In this document: positions 19,975 through 28,632 of the stretch, piece after piece
Layout: each line of letters begins with the position of its first letter
Numbering within the stretch: position 1 is the stretch's first letter
NCBI RefSeq assembly: GCF_003072065.1
Contig: NZ_QCYG01000004.1
Span: 248,001-312,000 of the forward strand
Direction of reading: 5' to 3'
DNA length: 64,000 nucleotides
Origin: Thalassorhabdomicrobium marinisediminis
GTDB taxonomy: Bacteria > Pseudomonadota > Alphaproteobacteria > Rhodobacterales > Rhodobacteraceae
The notes under the pieces: generated by a model
Told to the model about the DNA's origin: nothing
Database searches by the model: none
Seen by the model: only the letters and a program-made list of their open reading frames with translations
Program-made: the position numbers and the translations under genes

Positions 19975-20829
19975 ATGTCAGGCCGCAGCAGTGCAAAGAA
20001 ACTTCGAATTGGATTGGCAAGCGGCGTCGTGTCGCTGGCGCTACTGGCAGGGTGCGGAGCCTTCGACAGCGGGCCTGAAGCCAACCTTGAAGCCTATTCC
20101 GCGCAGCAGATCTTCGAGCTGGGCGAACGCAAGCTTGAAAGCGGACAGGCCGATGACGCCGCCGTTTATTTTGGTGAGATTGAGCGCCTTTACCCCTATT
20201 CCGAATGGGCCAAACGGGCGCTGATCATGCAGGCCTTCGCCTATCACCGGGATGAGGATTACCCCAATTCCCGCGCCGCCGCCCAACGCTACATCGACTT
20301 CTATCCCGCGGATGAGGATGCGGCCTATGCGCAATACCTGCTGGCGCTGTCCTACTACGACCAGATTGACGAGATCGGCCGCGATCAGGCGCTGACATTC
20401 GAAGCGCTGCAGGCGCTGCGCGTTGTCATCGAACGCTACCCCGAAAGCGAATATGCCCGCTCGGCCGAGCTGAAATTCGATCTCGCCTTCGACCATCTGG
20501 CCGCGAAAGAGATGGAAGTGGGGCGCTATTACCTCAAGCGCGATCACTTCGCCGCGTCCGTGAACCGGTTCCGCGTGGTGGTTGAGGATTTCCAGACCAC
20601 GACCCACACGCCCGAGGCGCTGCACCGTCTGGTTGAGGCGTATCTCTCCCTCGGTCTTGTGGAAGAAGCGCAGACCGCCGGCGCGATCCTTGGCTACAAT
20701 TACCAGTCGACCCCGTGGTATCAGGACAGCTATGCGCTGCTGACGGGGCAGGGGCTCGAGATGCGCTCGATCGGGGACAACTGGCTGTCGGCCATCTATC
20801 GCCAGATGGTGCGCGGCGAATGGCTCTAG
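19975..20829 (+). CDS. bamD: Outer-membrane assembly lipoprotein BamD
   Basis: Lipoprotein of the BAM complex that inserts beta-barrel proteins into the outer membrane. It has 284 residues. A signal peptide with the lipobox LLAGC places the lipidated cysteine at residue 27, and tetratricopeptide-like repeats follow, for example EIERLYPYSEWAKRALIMQA and IERYPESEYARSAELK, both typical of BamD/ComL. The same frame is open upstream to 19339, but that part overlaps lpxC; the ATG at 19975 puts the signal peptide at the N-terminus. It ends 10 bases before recN, so the two are likely co-transcribed. Confidence 0.94.
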   Translation: MSGRSSAKKLRIGLASGVVSLALLAGCGAFDSGPEANLEAYSAQQIFELGERKLESGQADDAAVYFGEIERLYPYSEWAKRALIMQAFAYHRDEDYPNSRAAAQRYIDFYPADEDAAYAQYLLALSYYDQIDEIGRDQALTFEALQALRVVIERYPESEYARSAELKFDLAFDHLAAKEMEVGRYYLKRDHFAASVNRFRVVVEDFQTTTHTPEALHRLVEAYLSLGLVEEAQTAGAILGYNYQSTPWYQDSYALLTGQGLEMRSIGDNWLSAIYRQMVRGEWL

Positions 20830-20839
20830 GCTAGGCGCA

Positions 20840-22489
20840 ATGCTCCGCAGCCTTGATATTCGGGACATGTTGATCATTGACCGGCTGGAGCTTGCGTTCC
20901 AGCCGGGTCTGAACGTGCTCACCGGTGAGACGGGCGCGGGCAAGTCGATCTTGCTGGATTCCTTGGGTTTCGTTCTGGGCTGGCGCGGGCGGGCCGAACT
21001 TGTGCGGCAGGGCGCGGCTCAGGGTGAGGTTGTGGCCGAATTCCAGTTGGCCGAAAGCCATCCTGCTTGGGCAGTGCTGAATGAGGCGGGCTTTGCCTAT
21101 GACGACGCGCTGATCCTGCGCCGCGTCAACACCCGCGATGGCCGCAAGACCGCGTGGATCAACGACCGCCGGGTCAGCGGAGAGATTTTGCGGGCCGTCT
21201 CGGAGACGTTGGTCGAGTTGCACGGGCAGCACGATGATCGGGGCCTGCTCAACCCGCGCGGACACCGGTTGCTGCTGGATGACTTCGGCGGTTTGACCGG
21301 CAAGGTGGCGAAGGTGCGTCAAGCCTGGCGCAGTTTGGCTGAAGCGCGCGCGGCGCTGGAGCAGGCCAAATCCGACGTGGCCGCCCTGCGCGCGGAAGAG
21401 GATTACCTGCGCCACGCGGTGGCTGAACTCGATGCGCTGTCGCCGGAACCGGGCGAGGATGCCGAACTCGACCAGCAACGCCGGCGCATGCAGGCCGCCG
21501 AGAAGATTGGCGAAGACATCATGAAAGCCCAGCAGGCGCTGGGGCTCGACGGGGCCGAAGGCAACATGGGCGATGCCGCCCGTTGGCTGGCCGATGCCGC
21601 CGGGCAGGCCGATGGCACGCTTGAGGGCGCGCTGGCCGCGCTGGACCGCGCAATGACCGAGCTGAGCGAGGCGCAAAGCGGCGTGGAGGCCTGTATCGAC
21701 GCGCTCGCCTTTAATCCTCACGAGCTGGAAATGGTCGAAGAACGGCTTTTTGCGATCCGCGGTCTGGCCCGCAAACATGACGTGTTGGCGGACGATCTGG
21801 GCACCTTTGCCGAGGGTCTGCGCAGCCGGCTTGAGGCGCTCGACCGGGGGGCGACCGACCTGATCGATCTCGAAGCCGCGGTGCGCGACGCGCAAGCCAC
21901 CTATGATGCGCAGGCCGAAGCGCTCACCTCGGCCCGCCGCGCAGCGGCGGCGAAGCTCGACAAAGCGATGGCGAAAGAGCTCTCGCCGCTGAAGATGGAG
22001 CGCGCGGTTTTTACTACGGAGGTGACCGAGCAAACCGCTGGCCCGGACGGCGTGGATGAGGTGGCCTTTACCGTCGCCACCAACCCCGGCGCGCCGTCCG
22101 GCCCCATCGGCAAGATCGCCTCGGGCGGGGAGCTAAGCCGTTTCCTCTTGGCGCTGAAGGTCTGCCTGACCGGCCCGCAATCCGGTCTGACGCTGATTTT
22201 CGACGAGATCGACCGCGGCGTTGGCGGCGCTACGGCCGACGCGGTGGGCCGCAGGCTGTCGCAACTGGCCGCGCAGGGGCAGGTTCTGGTCGTCACCCAT
22301 AGCCCACAGGTCGCAGCCTTGGGCGATCATCATTGGCGGGTGGAGAAACGTCAGACGAAGGATGCGACCCTGTCCACGGTCGTCGGCCTGCACGAGGGGG
22401 AGCGGATCGACGAAATCGCCCGGATGCTCTCGGGCGACAAAATCACCGAGGAAGCCCGCGCCGCAGCCAAGGCCCTGTTGGTCGCCTGA
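20840..22489 (+). CDS. recN: DNA repair protein RecN
   Basis: SMC-like ATPase acting in double-strand-break repair. It has 549 residues. The Walker A motif GETGAGKSILLDS lies near residue 32, a coiled-coil region fills roughly residues 150-370, the ABC signature SGGELSRFLLALK lies near residue 430 and the Walker B stretch LTLIFDEIDRGVGG near residue 450. The early ELHGQHDD block is a RecN hallmark. It starts 10 bases after bamD, an arrangement common in alphaproteobacteria. No LexA-type operator was recognised upstream. Confidence 0.96.
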   Translation: MLRSLDIRDMLIIDRLELAFQPGLNVLTGETGAGKSILLDSLGFVLGWRGRAELVRQGAAQGEVVAEFQLAESHPAWAVLNEAGFAYDDALILRRVNTRDGRKTAWINDRRVSGEILRAVSETLVELHGQHDDRGLLNPRGHRLLLDDFGGLTGKVAKVRQAWRSLAEARAALEQAKSDVAALRAEEDYLRHAVAELDALSPEPGEDAELDQQRRRMQAAEKIGEDIMKAQQALGLDGAEGNMGDAARWLADAAGQADGTLEGALAALDRAMTELSEAQSGVEACIDALAFNPHELEMVEERLFAIRGLARKHDVLADDLGTFAEGLRSRLEALDRGATDLIDLEAAVRDAQATYDAQAEALTSARRAAAAKLDKAMAKELSPLKMERAVFTTEVTEQTAGPDGVDEVAFTVATNPGAPSGPIGKIASGGELSRFLLALKVCLTGPQSGLTLIFDEIDRGVGGATADAVGRRLSQLAAQGQVLVVTHSPQVAALGDHHWRVEKRQTKDATLSTVVGLHEGERIDEIARMLSGDKITEEARAAAKALLVA

Positions 22490-22565
22490 CACCCACAACA
22501 GAACCGGCCGCCTGATGTTTAACGCTGCAATACCCGCGTCATTGCCATCCTGCGGCCGTATCCTG

Positions 22566-22590
22566 CGCCGACCTCTCGGCGTTCGTTTGA
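22566..22590 (+). terminator. Possible terminator downstream of recN
   Basis: CGCCGA (22566-22571) pairs with TCGGCG (22576-22581) around CCTC; the following TTCGTTTG is only partly T-rich. The remaining 240 bases between recN and the convergent gene show no coding signal. Confidence 0.35.
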
Positions 22591-22730
22591 AATAAAAGTG
22601 TTACGGTGCAGCGCATCACCGGAGCGGTAATCAGTTCTGGGTCCGTGGGACCGGGTGGAAAAGCGAGTCTTTCTATGACCATCACGTTAGGCAATTCGCG
22701 CAGGGCCCGCTTACCCCAAACAGGGTAATT

Positions 22731-24482
22731 TCACCGCGCCGCCAGATGCGGCTCAAGCCGGTCAAGCACCGCTTGCCAGTTGGCAAAGAACAATAGCTGC
22801 CCTGCGTCGGGAAAAACCTCGAAGTCGATCCACGGATAATCCTGCTTGAAATCCGCCAAGGTCTCGGGCGCAACCTGCGGGTCCTGCAACCCGTTCATAA
22901 AGGTCACGGGAACACGGTCTTCCAGATCGCGGACGGCGTCGGTCCAGTCGGTGGTTTCATGGGCGATCACCTCGCGCGCGAAGGCGTCATGGGCGCTGTG
23001 GGTGTCCGAGAGGGCCACGTCCGACCCCACAAGCAGGGCCTCGCGGATCTCCGCATCCGCGATGGCATGCATATCGGCGCGGGACTTGCTGTAAACCGCT
23101 TTCAGAAACCCGACCTTTCCCAGTTTGTGAGCGAGCGCGAAGCCCGCTTTCACCATGAATGGCAGCAGATGCGGCGTGAAACGGGCGCCGGCGAGGATGA
23201 AGCGATGCCATTTGTCCATCCGCTCGTAGTGCTCGGTCCGGGTCAGTGGCAGAACCCCGGCGCAGGCGACCAGCGCGGTCATGCGTTCGGGGTGAAGGCT
23301 GTTGAACCGCGCGGCGATGTGACTGTCCCCGCCCAGCGTCAGGAAGGGGGCCCGCGCCACGCCCAGATGGTCCAGAAGGGCCGCGAGATCGTCGCAAAGC
23401 TGCGGCACGTAAGGCGCCGCGCGCGGGATCGGGTCTGAGCTGCCGTAGCCCGCACGCACCGGCACGATCACCCGGATGCCCCGGCGGGCGGCTTCGGCCT
23501 CGGCCGAGGCGGGCCAGCGCACCAACCCGTAATCCAAAGGCGAATAGAGCAGGGGCCGCCCGGCCGTATCCCCAAGGATCAGAAAATCCATCCGGCGCCC
23601 ATCGGGCAGTGTCAGACGCTGGAAAGGCAGCGGCGCAAGCCGGTCATAGCCCCGCGACAGTTCGGTTTCGGCCCGGGTCGCCTGATGCGAGAAATGCGTA
23701 ATTTCCAACGTTGAAAGGGTCAGGCGCACCAGTTCGGTCTGGCTGCGGGTCTCGGTCTTGGCCATGATGGACTTGAGCTGCGCGCGCACCGTGTCGAGAC
23801 TGCGGCTGCGCGTCTCGGCGATCTGTTGCAACGTCTGGCCCCGCGTGAGCAGGCGCAGCACATCCGCCTCCGCCGGGGTCAAATCAAAGGCCCCGCGCAG
23901 CATGTCCGAGAACCCGTCAGGCCAATGCACATCCGACGAGATGACAAGCACATAGCTCTCCCCGTCTCCGGTCTCGGCGCGGCGCAGGTGGAACACGATC
24001 ACCCGCCCGCAGCCGTCAGACCGGGCGCGGATCACCACGGGTGCGTCGCAAGCGGTGCGAAACAAACGCGCCGCCTGATCGGATATCTCGCCCGCGGCCC
24101 CGCCGGGAAGGGACAGATCCCGCGCAGCCGGTCGGCCCTGAAGCTCGAACAGGTCAGCCGCAACCTGGTTGCAGGCAACCACGCGCAGCCCGTGGTCGAT
24201 GGCGAAGGCGGCGGAACATTCGATCGCGTCCAGCAACGGCTGCGGTCCTTTGGCCCGGTCGCTGGCAATCACCCGGTCGAGGACCTGATCCGCCCGCTCC
24301 AGGTGCCCGGCAAGAGCGTCAAGCCCGACGACCTCCGGCGGCCGGGTCGGTGCTCCGGTCCGCCGGGGGGCGATCATCGCTTCCCAATGATCCAGAAGCC
24401 GCTCGTACCGCGACGGGTCCACCGCCACCTCATAGATGCGGTCGATCACGTCATCGGTCGAAGGGTCGGTCTTCCGATCCAT
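22731..24482 (-). CDS. LuxR-type regulator fused to an alpha/beta-hydrolase fold
   Basis: A 583-residue three-part protein without signal peptide, so cytoplasmic. Residues 85-185 look like a PAS-type sensory domain. Residues 197-262 form a LuxR/GerE helix-turn-helix (LTPAEADVLRLLTRGQT then IAETRSRSLDTVRAQLKSIM). Residues 285-583 form an alpha/beta-hydrolase domain with a GGDSHIA nucleophile elbow (Ser387) and a candidate acid, Asp534, in GLQDPQ. Where a catalytic histidine is expected (normally GH), the sequence has AGQLLFF with Gln562, and the elbow lacks the second glycine. I infer that the domain may bind a ligand rather than hydrolyse it. It is convergent with recN and divergent from the CLC gene. 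Confidence 0.85.
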   Translation of the reverse strand: MDRKTDPSTDDVIDRIYEVAVDPSRYERLLDHWEAMIAPRRTGAPTRPPEVVGLDALAGHLERADQVLDRVIASDRAKGPQPLLDAIECSAAFAIDHGLRVVACNQVAADLFELQGRPAARDLSLPGGAAGEISDQAARLFRTACDAPVVIRARSDGCGRVIVFHLRRAETGDGESYVLVISSDVHWPDGFSDMLRGAFDLTPAEADVLRLLTRGQTLQQIAETRSRSLDTVRAQLKSIMAKTETRSQTELVRLTLSTLEITHFSHQATRAETELSRGYDRLAPLPFQRLTLPDGRRMDFLILGDTAGRPLLYSPLDYGLVRWPASAEAEAARRGIRVIVPVRAGYGSSDPIPRAAPYVPQLCDDLAALLDHLGVARAPFLTLGGDSHIAARFNSLHPERMTALVACAGVLPLTRTEHYERMDKWHRFILAGARFTPHLLPFMVKAGFALAHKLGKVGFLKAVYSKSRADMHAIADAEIREALLVGSDVALSDTHSAHDAFAREVIAHETTDWTDAVRDLEDRVPVTFMNGLQDPQVAPETLADFKQDYPWIDFEVFPDAGQLLFFANWQAVLDRLEPHLAAR

Positions 24483-24702
24483 ACGCTTTTCCTACTCCCG
24501 AGGGAGATCATAGCCGAAAGGGCGGCCCGGGTCACCCTTGGGCGCGGGCGGCCTGTCCAAAGGGGCTACCAGAACGGGGTTGGCCCCCGTGCGGCGATCC
24601 CCTAACACTGGCAACGCGCTCTGCCGCAGGGGGGTAGAGCCGCTTACAACGACACAGGCACGCACGGCCCGTCGCAGGGCCGCACCAGACCGGGGGAACG
24701 AC

Positions 24703-26388
24703 ATGGCCGAACAGGGGTCCTGGATCAGACGGGGGCTGCGGGATGCCCTTCGGGTCTGGCGCAGGGCGTGGGGCATCGTGCGCACGCGCGGCCCCAGCGA
24801 GGTGCAGTTCTGGTTCATCGCGCTGCTCGTCGGGATCGCGGCGGGGCTGGGCGCCATCGCCTTTCGCTTCGGCATCGAAGCCATCGAGACCTGGCTCTAT
24901 GGAACCGACGACGTCGCGCACCTGCATTCCGCCGCGTCGGCGCTGGATTGGTGGTGGATCCTGTTGATCCCGATGGCCGGGGGGCTGGCCGTGGGCCTGA
25001 TCCTGAACCGCTATACCGATGACAATCAGGTGCGTTCGGTGGCCGACGTGATCGAAGGGGCCGCACTTTACGACGGGCGCGTGTCGCGGCGCAAGGGGTT
25101 GGCCTCGACCGCGGCGTCTTTCATCACGCTGTCCACCGGGGGCTCGACGGGGCGCGAAGGGCCGGTCGTCCACCTTGCGGCGCTGATCTCAAGCTACGTG
25201 AGTCGCTGGATCAACGCCGACGGGATCACCGGGCGCGACCTTCTGGGCTGTGCTGTGGCGGCGGCGGTCTCGGCCAGCTTCAACGCGCCCATCGCCGGGG
25301 CGCTCTTCGCGCTTGAGGTCGTGCTGCGCCACTTTGCCGTTCATGCCTTCGCGCCCATTGTCATCGCCTCGGTCGCCGGGACCGTCATCAACCGGCTGGT
25401 CTTCGGCGACGTGACCGAGTTCCGCATCCCCAATCAGGACGTCATCACCTTTTACGGTGAATTGCCCGCCTTCCTGCTGCTGGGCCTGCTCTGCGGCGTG
25501 ATCTCGGTGGTGTTCATGCGGTCAATCTTCTGGGCCGACGGGATCGGCAACGCGGTGCAGGCGCGGCTGAAGCTGCCGCGCTATCTGCGCCCGGTGGTGG
25601 CGGGCACCTTGCTGGGCGCATTGGCGATCTTCTATCCGCATATCATCGGCGTCGGCTATGAGACGACGTCGGACGCGCTCACCGGGCGGCTCTTGATGCA
25701 CGAGGCCGTGGTCTTCGTGGCGATCAAGATCGTCGCGGTGGCGATTACCATGGCGGGGCGCATGGGGGGCGGCGTGTTCTCTCCGTCGCTGATGGTCGGG
25801 GCGCTGACCGGTCTGGCCTTCGGCATCGTGGCCACCGGCCTCTTCCCCGATGTCTCGGGCGAGGGCACGCTCTATGCGCTGGCCGGAATGGGGGCGGTGG
25901 CCGCGGCGGTTCTGGGCGCGCCGATCTCGACCACGTTGATCGTGTTCGAACTGACCGGCGACTGGCAAACGGGCATCGCGGTGATGGTCTCGGTCTCGCT
26001 GTCCTCGGCGCTGGCCTCGCGGCTGGTGGATCGCAGCTTCTTTCTCAGCCAGCTCGAGCGGCGCGGCGTCCACCTTGCCGCCGGCCCGCAGGCCTATCTG
26101 CTCAGCACCTTTCAGGTGGCCAGCGTCATGCGCAGCATGGATCACCCGCGCGCGGCCGATCCCGACGCCTGCGCGGCACTGATCCGCGAAGGCACCTATG
26201 TCTCGGAAGACATGACCCTTGACCGCGCGATGCCGCTGCTGGAATCCACTGGCTCAAGCTTCATCCCCGTTGTGGTGACAGCCGCAGGCGACGGCCCGCC
26301 GGACCTGCGCGGCGCGTTGTTTCAGGTGGATGCCCTGCGCGCGTTCAACCGCGCCTTGTCAGCCACGGCGGCAGAAGAACATTCCTAG
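24703..26388 (+). CDS. CLC-family chloride channel/antiporter with C-terminal CBS-like region
   Basis: Integral membrane protein of 561 residues with about ten or more hydrophobic helices up to residue 450, and a soluble C-terminus resembling degenerate CBS domains. Two anion-pathway motifs are present: GGSTGREGP near residue 150, with the external gating glutamate, and GGGVFSPSL near residue 360. The first canonical motif GSGIP is not found; its place is taken by RSVADVIEGA, as in a known CLC subgroup. CGGGGGAACG precedes the ATG at 24703; a longer upstream reading has no family similarity. Whether it works as channel or H+/Cl- antiporter cannot be told from the sequence. Its stop overlaps the convergent DUF427 gene in CTAG. 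Confidence 0.88.
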   Translation: MAEQGSWIRRGLRDALRVWRRAWGIVRTRGPSEVQFWFIALLVGIAAGLGAIAFRFGIEAIETWLYGTDDVAHLHSAASALDWWWILLIPMAGGLAVGLILNRYTDDNQVRSVADVIEGAALYDGRVSRRKGLASTAASFITLSTGGSTGREGPVVHLAALISSYVSRWINADGITGRDLLGCAVAAAVSASFNAPIAGALFALEVVLRHFAVHAFAPIVIASVAGTVINRLVFGDVTEFRIPNQDVITFYGELPAFLLLGLLCGVISVVFMRSIFWADGIGNAVQARLKLPRYLRPVVAGTLLGALAIFYPHIIGVGYETTSDALTGRLLMHEAVVFVAIKIVAVAITMAGRMGGGVFSPSLMVGALTGLAFGIVATGLFPDVSGEGTLYALAGMGAVAAAVLGAPISTTLIVFELTGDWQTGIAVMVSVSLSSALASRLVDRSFFLSQLERRGVHLAAGPQAYLLSTFQVASVMRSMDHPRAADPDACAALIREGTYVSEDMTLDRAMPLLESTGSSFIPVVVTAAGDGPPDLRGALFQVDALRAFNRALSATAAEEHS

Positions 26389-26726
26389 ACCTGTTCGACC
26401 GCGACTTTGTCGCCGTAAAACGCCAGATAGCCCTTGATCTCGGCCACCTCGGGCTTGGGATCCTCGTAAGACCACGCCGCATCGGTCACGGTGCCGCTTT
26501 TGGCCGCCAGATTGTAGTGCCGCGCCTCGCCCTTCAGCGGGCAGTGCGACGTCGTCTCGGAGCGGTCGAACAGCGCCATCGAGATATCCTCACGCGGGAA
26601 ATAGATCACATCCGGATGGTCCCCCTCGGACAGTGTCAGTGCGCGGCGGCTTTCCCCCAGAACCGCCCCCGCCGCGCGCACGACCCAATTTCCCTTGGCA
26701 GGCGCAATAGTGATCTTCTCGGCCAT
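26385..26726 (-). CDS. DUF427 domain protein
   Basis: A 113-residue soluble protein of the DUF427 family. The diagnostic stretch is VIYFPREDISMALFDRSETTSHCPLKGEARHYNL in its middle, where the PREDI and HCPLKG motifs are family hallmarks, followed by WSYEDPKPEVAEIKGYLAFY. The start at 26726 (MAEKITIAP) is preferred over an in-frame ATG at 26780. The biochemical role of DUF427 is not established. It shares the stop palindrome CTAG (26385-26388) with the CLC gene and lies just downstream of the aminopeptidase, probably in the same transcript. Confidence 0.88.
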   Translation of the reverse strand: MAEKITIAPAKGNWVVRAAGAVLGESRRALTLSEGDHPDVIYFPREDISMALFDRSETTSHCPLKGEARHYNLAAKSGTVTDAAWSYEDPKPEVAEIKGYLAFYGDKVAVEQV

Positions 26727-26749
26727 AGTCTCAATTCTCCCAAATGTTG

Positions 26750-28567
26750 TTAAAGCGGCGCACAGGCGGCGGTCAGCCACTCTAGGGCCGACCCCTCCAC
26801 CCGTGGTCCGATCAGCGCCAGCGTATCAGCATGGTAGCGGTCAATCCAAGCGCGTTCGTCATGGGACAGCAACGTCACATCAATCAGACGCCGGTCCAGC
26901 GGCACATGGGTCAGCGTCTCGAAATGCAGCATCTCGCGCCCGGCATCGCCGCCGGGCAAGGCCGGAGCGGGGCGCACGACGATCAGGTTCTCGATCCGGA
27001 TACCAAAGGCCCCTTCGCGGTAATAGCCCGGCTCGTTCGACAGGATCATTCCCGCTTCAAGGGGCGTTCTGGACCGGCGCGACAGCCCCTGCGGCCCCTC
27101 ATGCACGGACAGATACGCCCCGACCCCGTGCCCGGTGCCGTGATCATAGTCCTGACCGGCCAGCCACAAGGGATAGCGCGCCAAAGCATCAAGGTCCGAG
27201 CCGCGCACGCCCTTGGGGAAGCGCACCCGGCTGATCGCGACCATGCCCTGCAGAACGCGGGTGTAACTGGTCCGCTCCTCTTCGCCCACGTCGCCGATAG
27301 CTACGGTGCGGGTAATGTCTGTTGTGCCGTCAAGGTATTGCCCCCCGGAATCCACCAGCAGCACTTCGCCGGGATGGACTACGCGGTTGGTCAGCTCGTT
27401 CACCCGGTAATGGACAATCGCGCCATTCGGCCCGGCCCCGGCGATTGTCTCGAACGAGATATCCTGCAAGGCGTTGGTGTCGCGGCGAAACTCTTCGAGT
27501 TTGCGGACCACGTCGATCTCGGTCAGATCGCCTGAGGGTGCCTTAGCATCCAGCCAGGCCAGGAAGCGGACCATCGCCGCCCCATCGCGCAGGTGCGCTT
27601 CGCGGCTTCCTTCGATCTCAACCTCGGTCTTGCGGGCTTTGGGAAGGATGCAAGGATCTTGCGCTTCGACGACTTTTGCCGCGTCGCGCCCGTCCAACAC
27701 GTCCAGAATGGCCTGCGGCGTTGAGGCAGGGTCGATCTGGACCGTGGCCCCGTCAAGCCCGGCCAGATAGGGGACCACCTCGGCCAGCGGATGGAGCGTC
27801 ACCTCAATCGCGCCCGACTGCAGATGGGCGCGCACTTGCGCATCGATCTGCGCATCGGTGAACAGGTGCACATCGCCGGTCCAGGCCAGCACCGCATAGG
27901 CGTGGAACACCGGATTGCGGGGAATGTCGCTGCCGCGCAGGTTCAACAGCCAACAGATCGACTCCGGCAGTGCAATGAACGCCTGGCGCTGTCCGGCCTG
28001 TTCCAGCGCTTCGGCCAACCACCGGCACTTGTCGGAAAACGCCTCCCCGGTGCGGGTGACCGGCTGCACCTTGACCGGGTTGCGCGGCGGGGCGGGGCGG
28101 TCGGTCCAGACCACGTCCACAAGGTTGTCGCTCGGTACAAGCGTGATCGCCGGCCCCTCCAAACCGTCGCGCAGGTCGCGCAGTTGTGCGACGGTGTAGA
28201 GCCACGGATCGAACCCCAACTTTCCACCGTCTGGCATTTTTTCCTTCAGCCAATCGGCCAATTGCACCTCGGGCCAGGGCACCGGCGTGAACACATCCGC
28301 CACCTGGCTGCGCACCTGCACCCGGTAGCGTCCATCGACGAAGACGCCCGCCACGTCCGGCAGCACCGCGCAGAAGCCCGCCGACCCGGTGAACCCGGTC
28401 AGCCACGCCAGCCGCTCATCGCTGGGCGCGGTATATTCCCCCTGAAAGCGGTCCGCATGGGGCACCAGATAGCCATCGAACCCGCGCTGGGCGATCTCCG
28501 CGCGCAGGGCCTGCAACCGGGCCGGGCCGGTCTCCGGCGTTGAGGTCACGTCGAAGGTTTGAAACAT
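26750..28567 (-). CDS. Xaa-Pro aminopeptidase (M24 family, aminopeptidase P type)
   Basis: Cytoplasmic metallopeptidase of 605 residues that removes an N-terminal residue preceding proline. It has the long three-domain layout of eukaryote-like aminopeptidase P: two creatinase-type N-terminal domains, then a catalytic pita-bread domain. Metal ligands are visible as Asp in LLVDSGGQY, Asp in GTTDITRT, His in DHGTGHGVGAY, Glu in LSNEPGYY and Glu in GIRIENL. The C-terminal extension after residue 540 is typical of the group. The start at 28567 puts MFQTFDVTS first; its ribosome-binding site, GATGAGGCGGGT, lies in the tail of a dispersed repeat. It is probably transcribed with cobS-cobT upstream. 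Confidence 0.93.
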   Translation of the reverse strand: MFQTFDVTSTPETGPARLQALRAEIAQRGFDGYLVPHADRFQGEYTAPSDERLAWLTGFTGSAGFCAVLPDVAGVFVDGRYRVQVRSQVADVFTPVPWPEVQLADWLKEKMPDGGKLGFDPWLYTVAQLRDLRDGLEGPAITLVPSDNLVDVVWTDRPAPPRNPVKVQPVTRTGEAFSDKCRWLAEALEQAGQRQAFIALPESICWLLNLRGSDIPRNPVFHAYAVLAWTGDVHLFTDAQIDAQVRAHLQSGAIEVTLHPLAEVVPYLAGLDGATVQIDPASTPQAILDVLDGRDAAKVVEAQDPCILPKARKTEVEIEGSREAHLRDGAAMVRFLAWLDAKAPSGDLTEIDVVRKLEEFRRDTNALQDISFETIAGAGPNGAIVHYRVNELTNRVVHPGEVLLVDSGGQYLDGTTDITRTVAIGDVGEEERTSYTRVLQGMVAISRVRFPKGVRGSDLDALARYPLWLAGQDYDHGTGHGVGAYLSVHEGPQGLSRRSRTPLEAGMILSNEPGYYREGAFGIRIENLIVVRPAPALPGGDAGREMLHFETLTHVPLDRRLIDVTLLSHDERAWIDRYHADTLALIGPRVEGSALEWLTAACAPL

Positions 28568-28573
28568 ACCCGC

Positions 28574-28609
28574 CTCATCTTTGCTTTGAAAATATCCCCG
28601 CCGGAGGCG
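28574..28609 (-). repeat. Dispersed hairpin-plus-tail repeat, copy 2
   Basis: On the minus strand a small hairpin CGCC-TCC-GGCG is followed by GGGGATATTTTCAAAG and then CAAAGATGAG, ending six bases before the aminopeptidase start codon. The tail matches the elements at 12106-12161 and 52986-53043. Confidence 0.55.
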
Positions 28610-28632
28610 CACATCACCCACAAGCGATCCCG

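Noticed and set aside
19339-20829. A single 496-residue protein ending with BamD
   Set aside because: The first 212 codons overlap lpxC in another frame and lack similarity; a lipoprotein signal begins at 19975.
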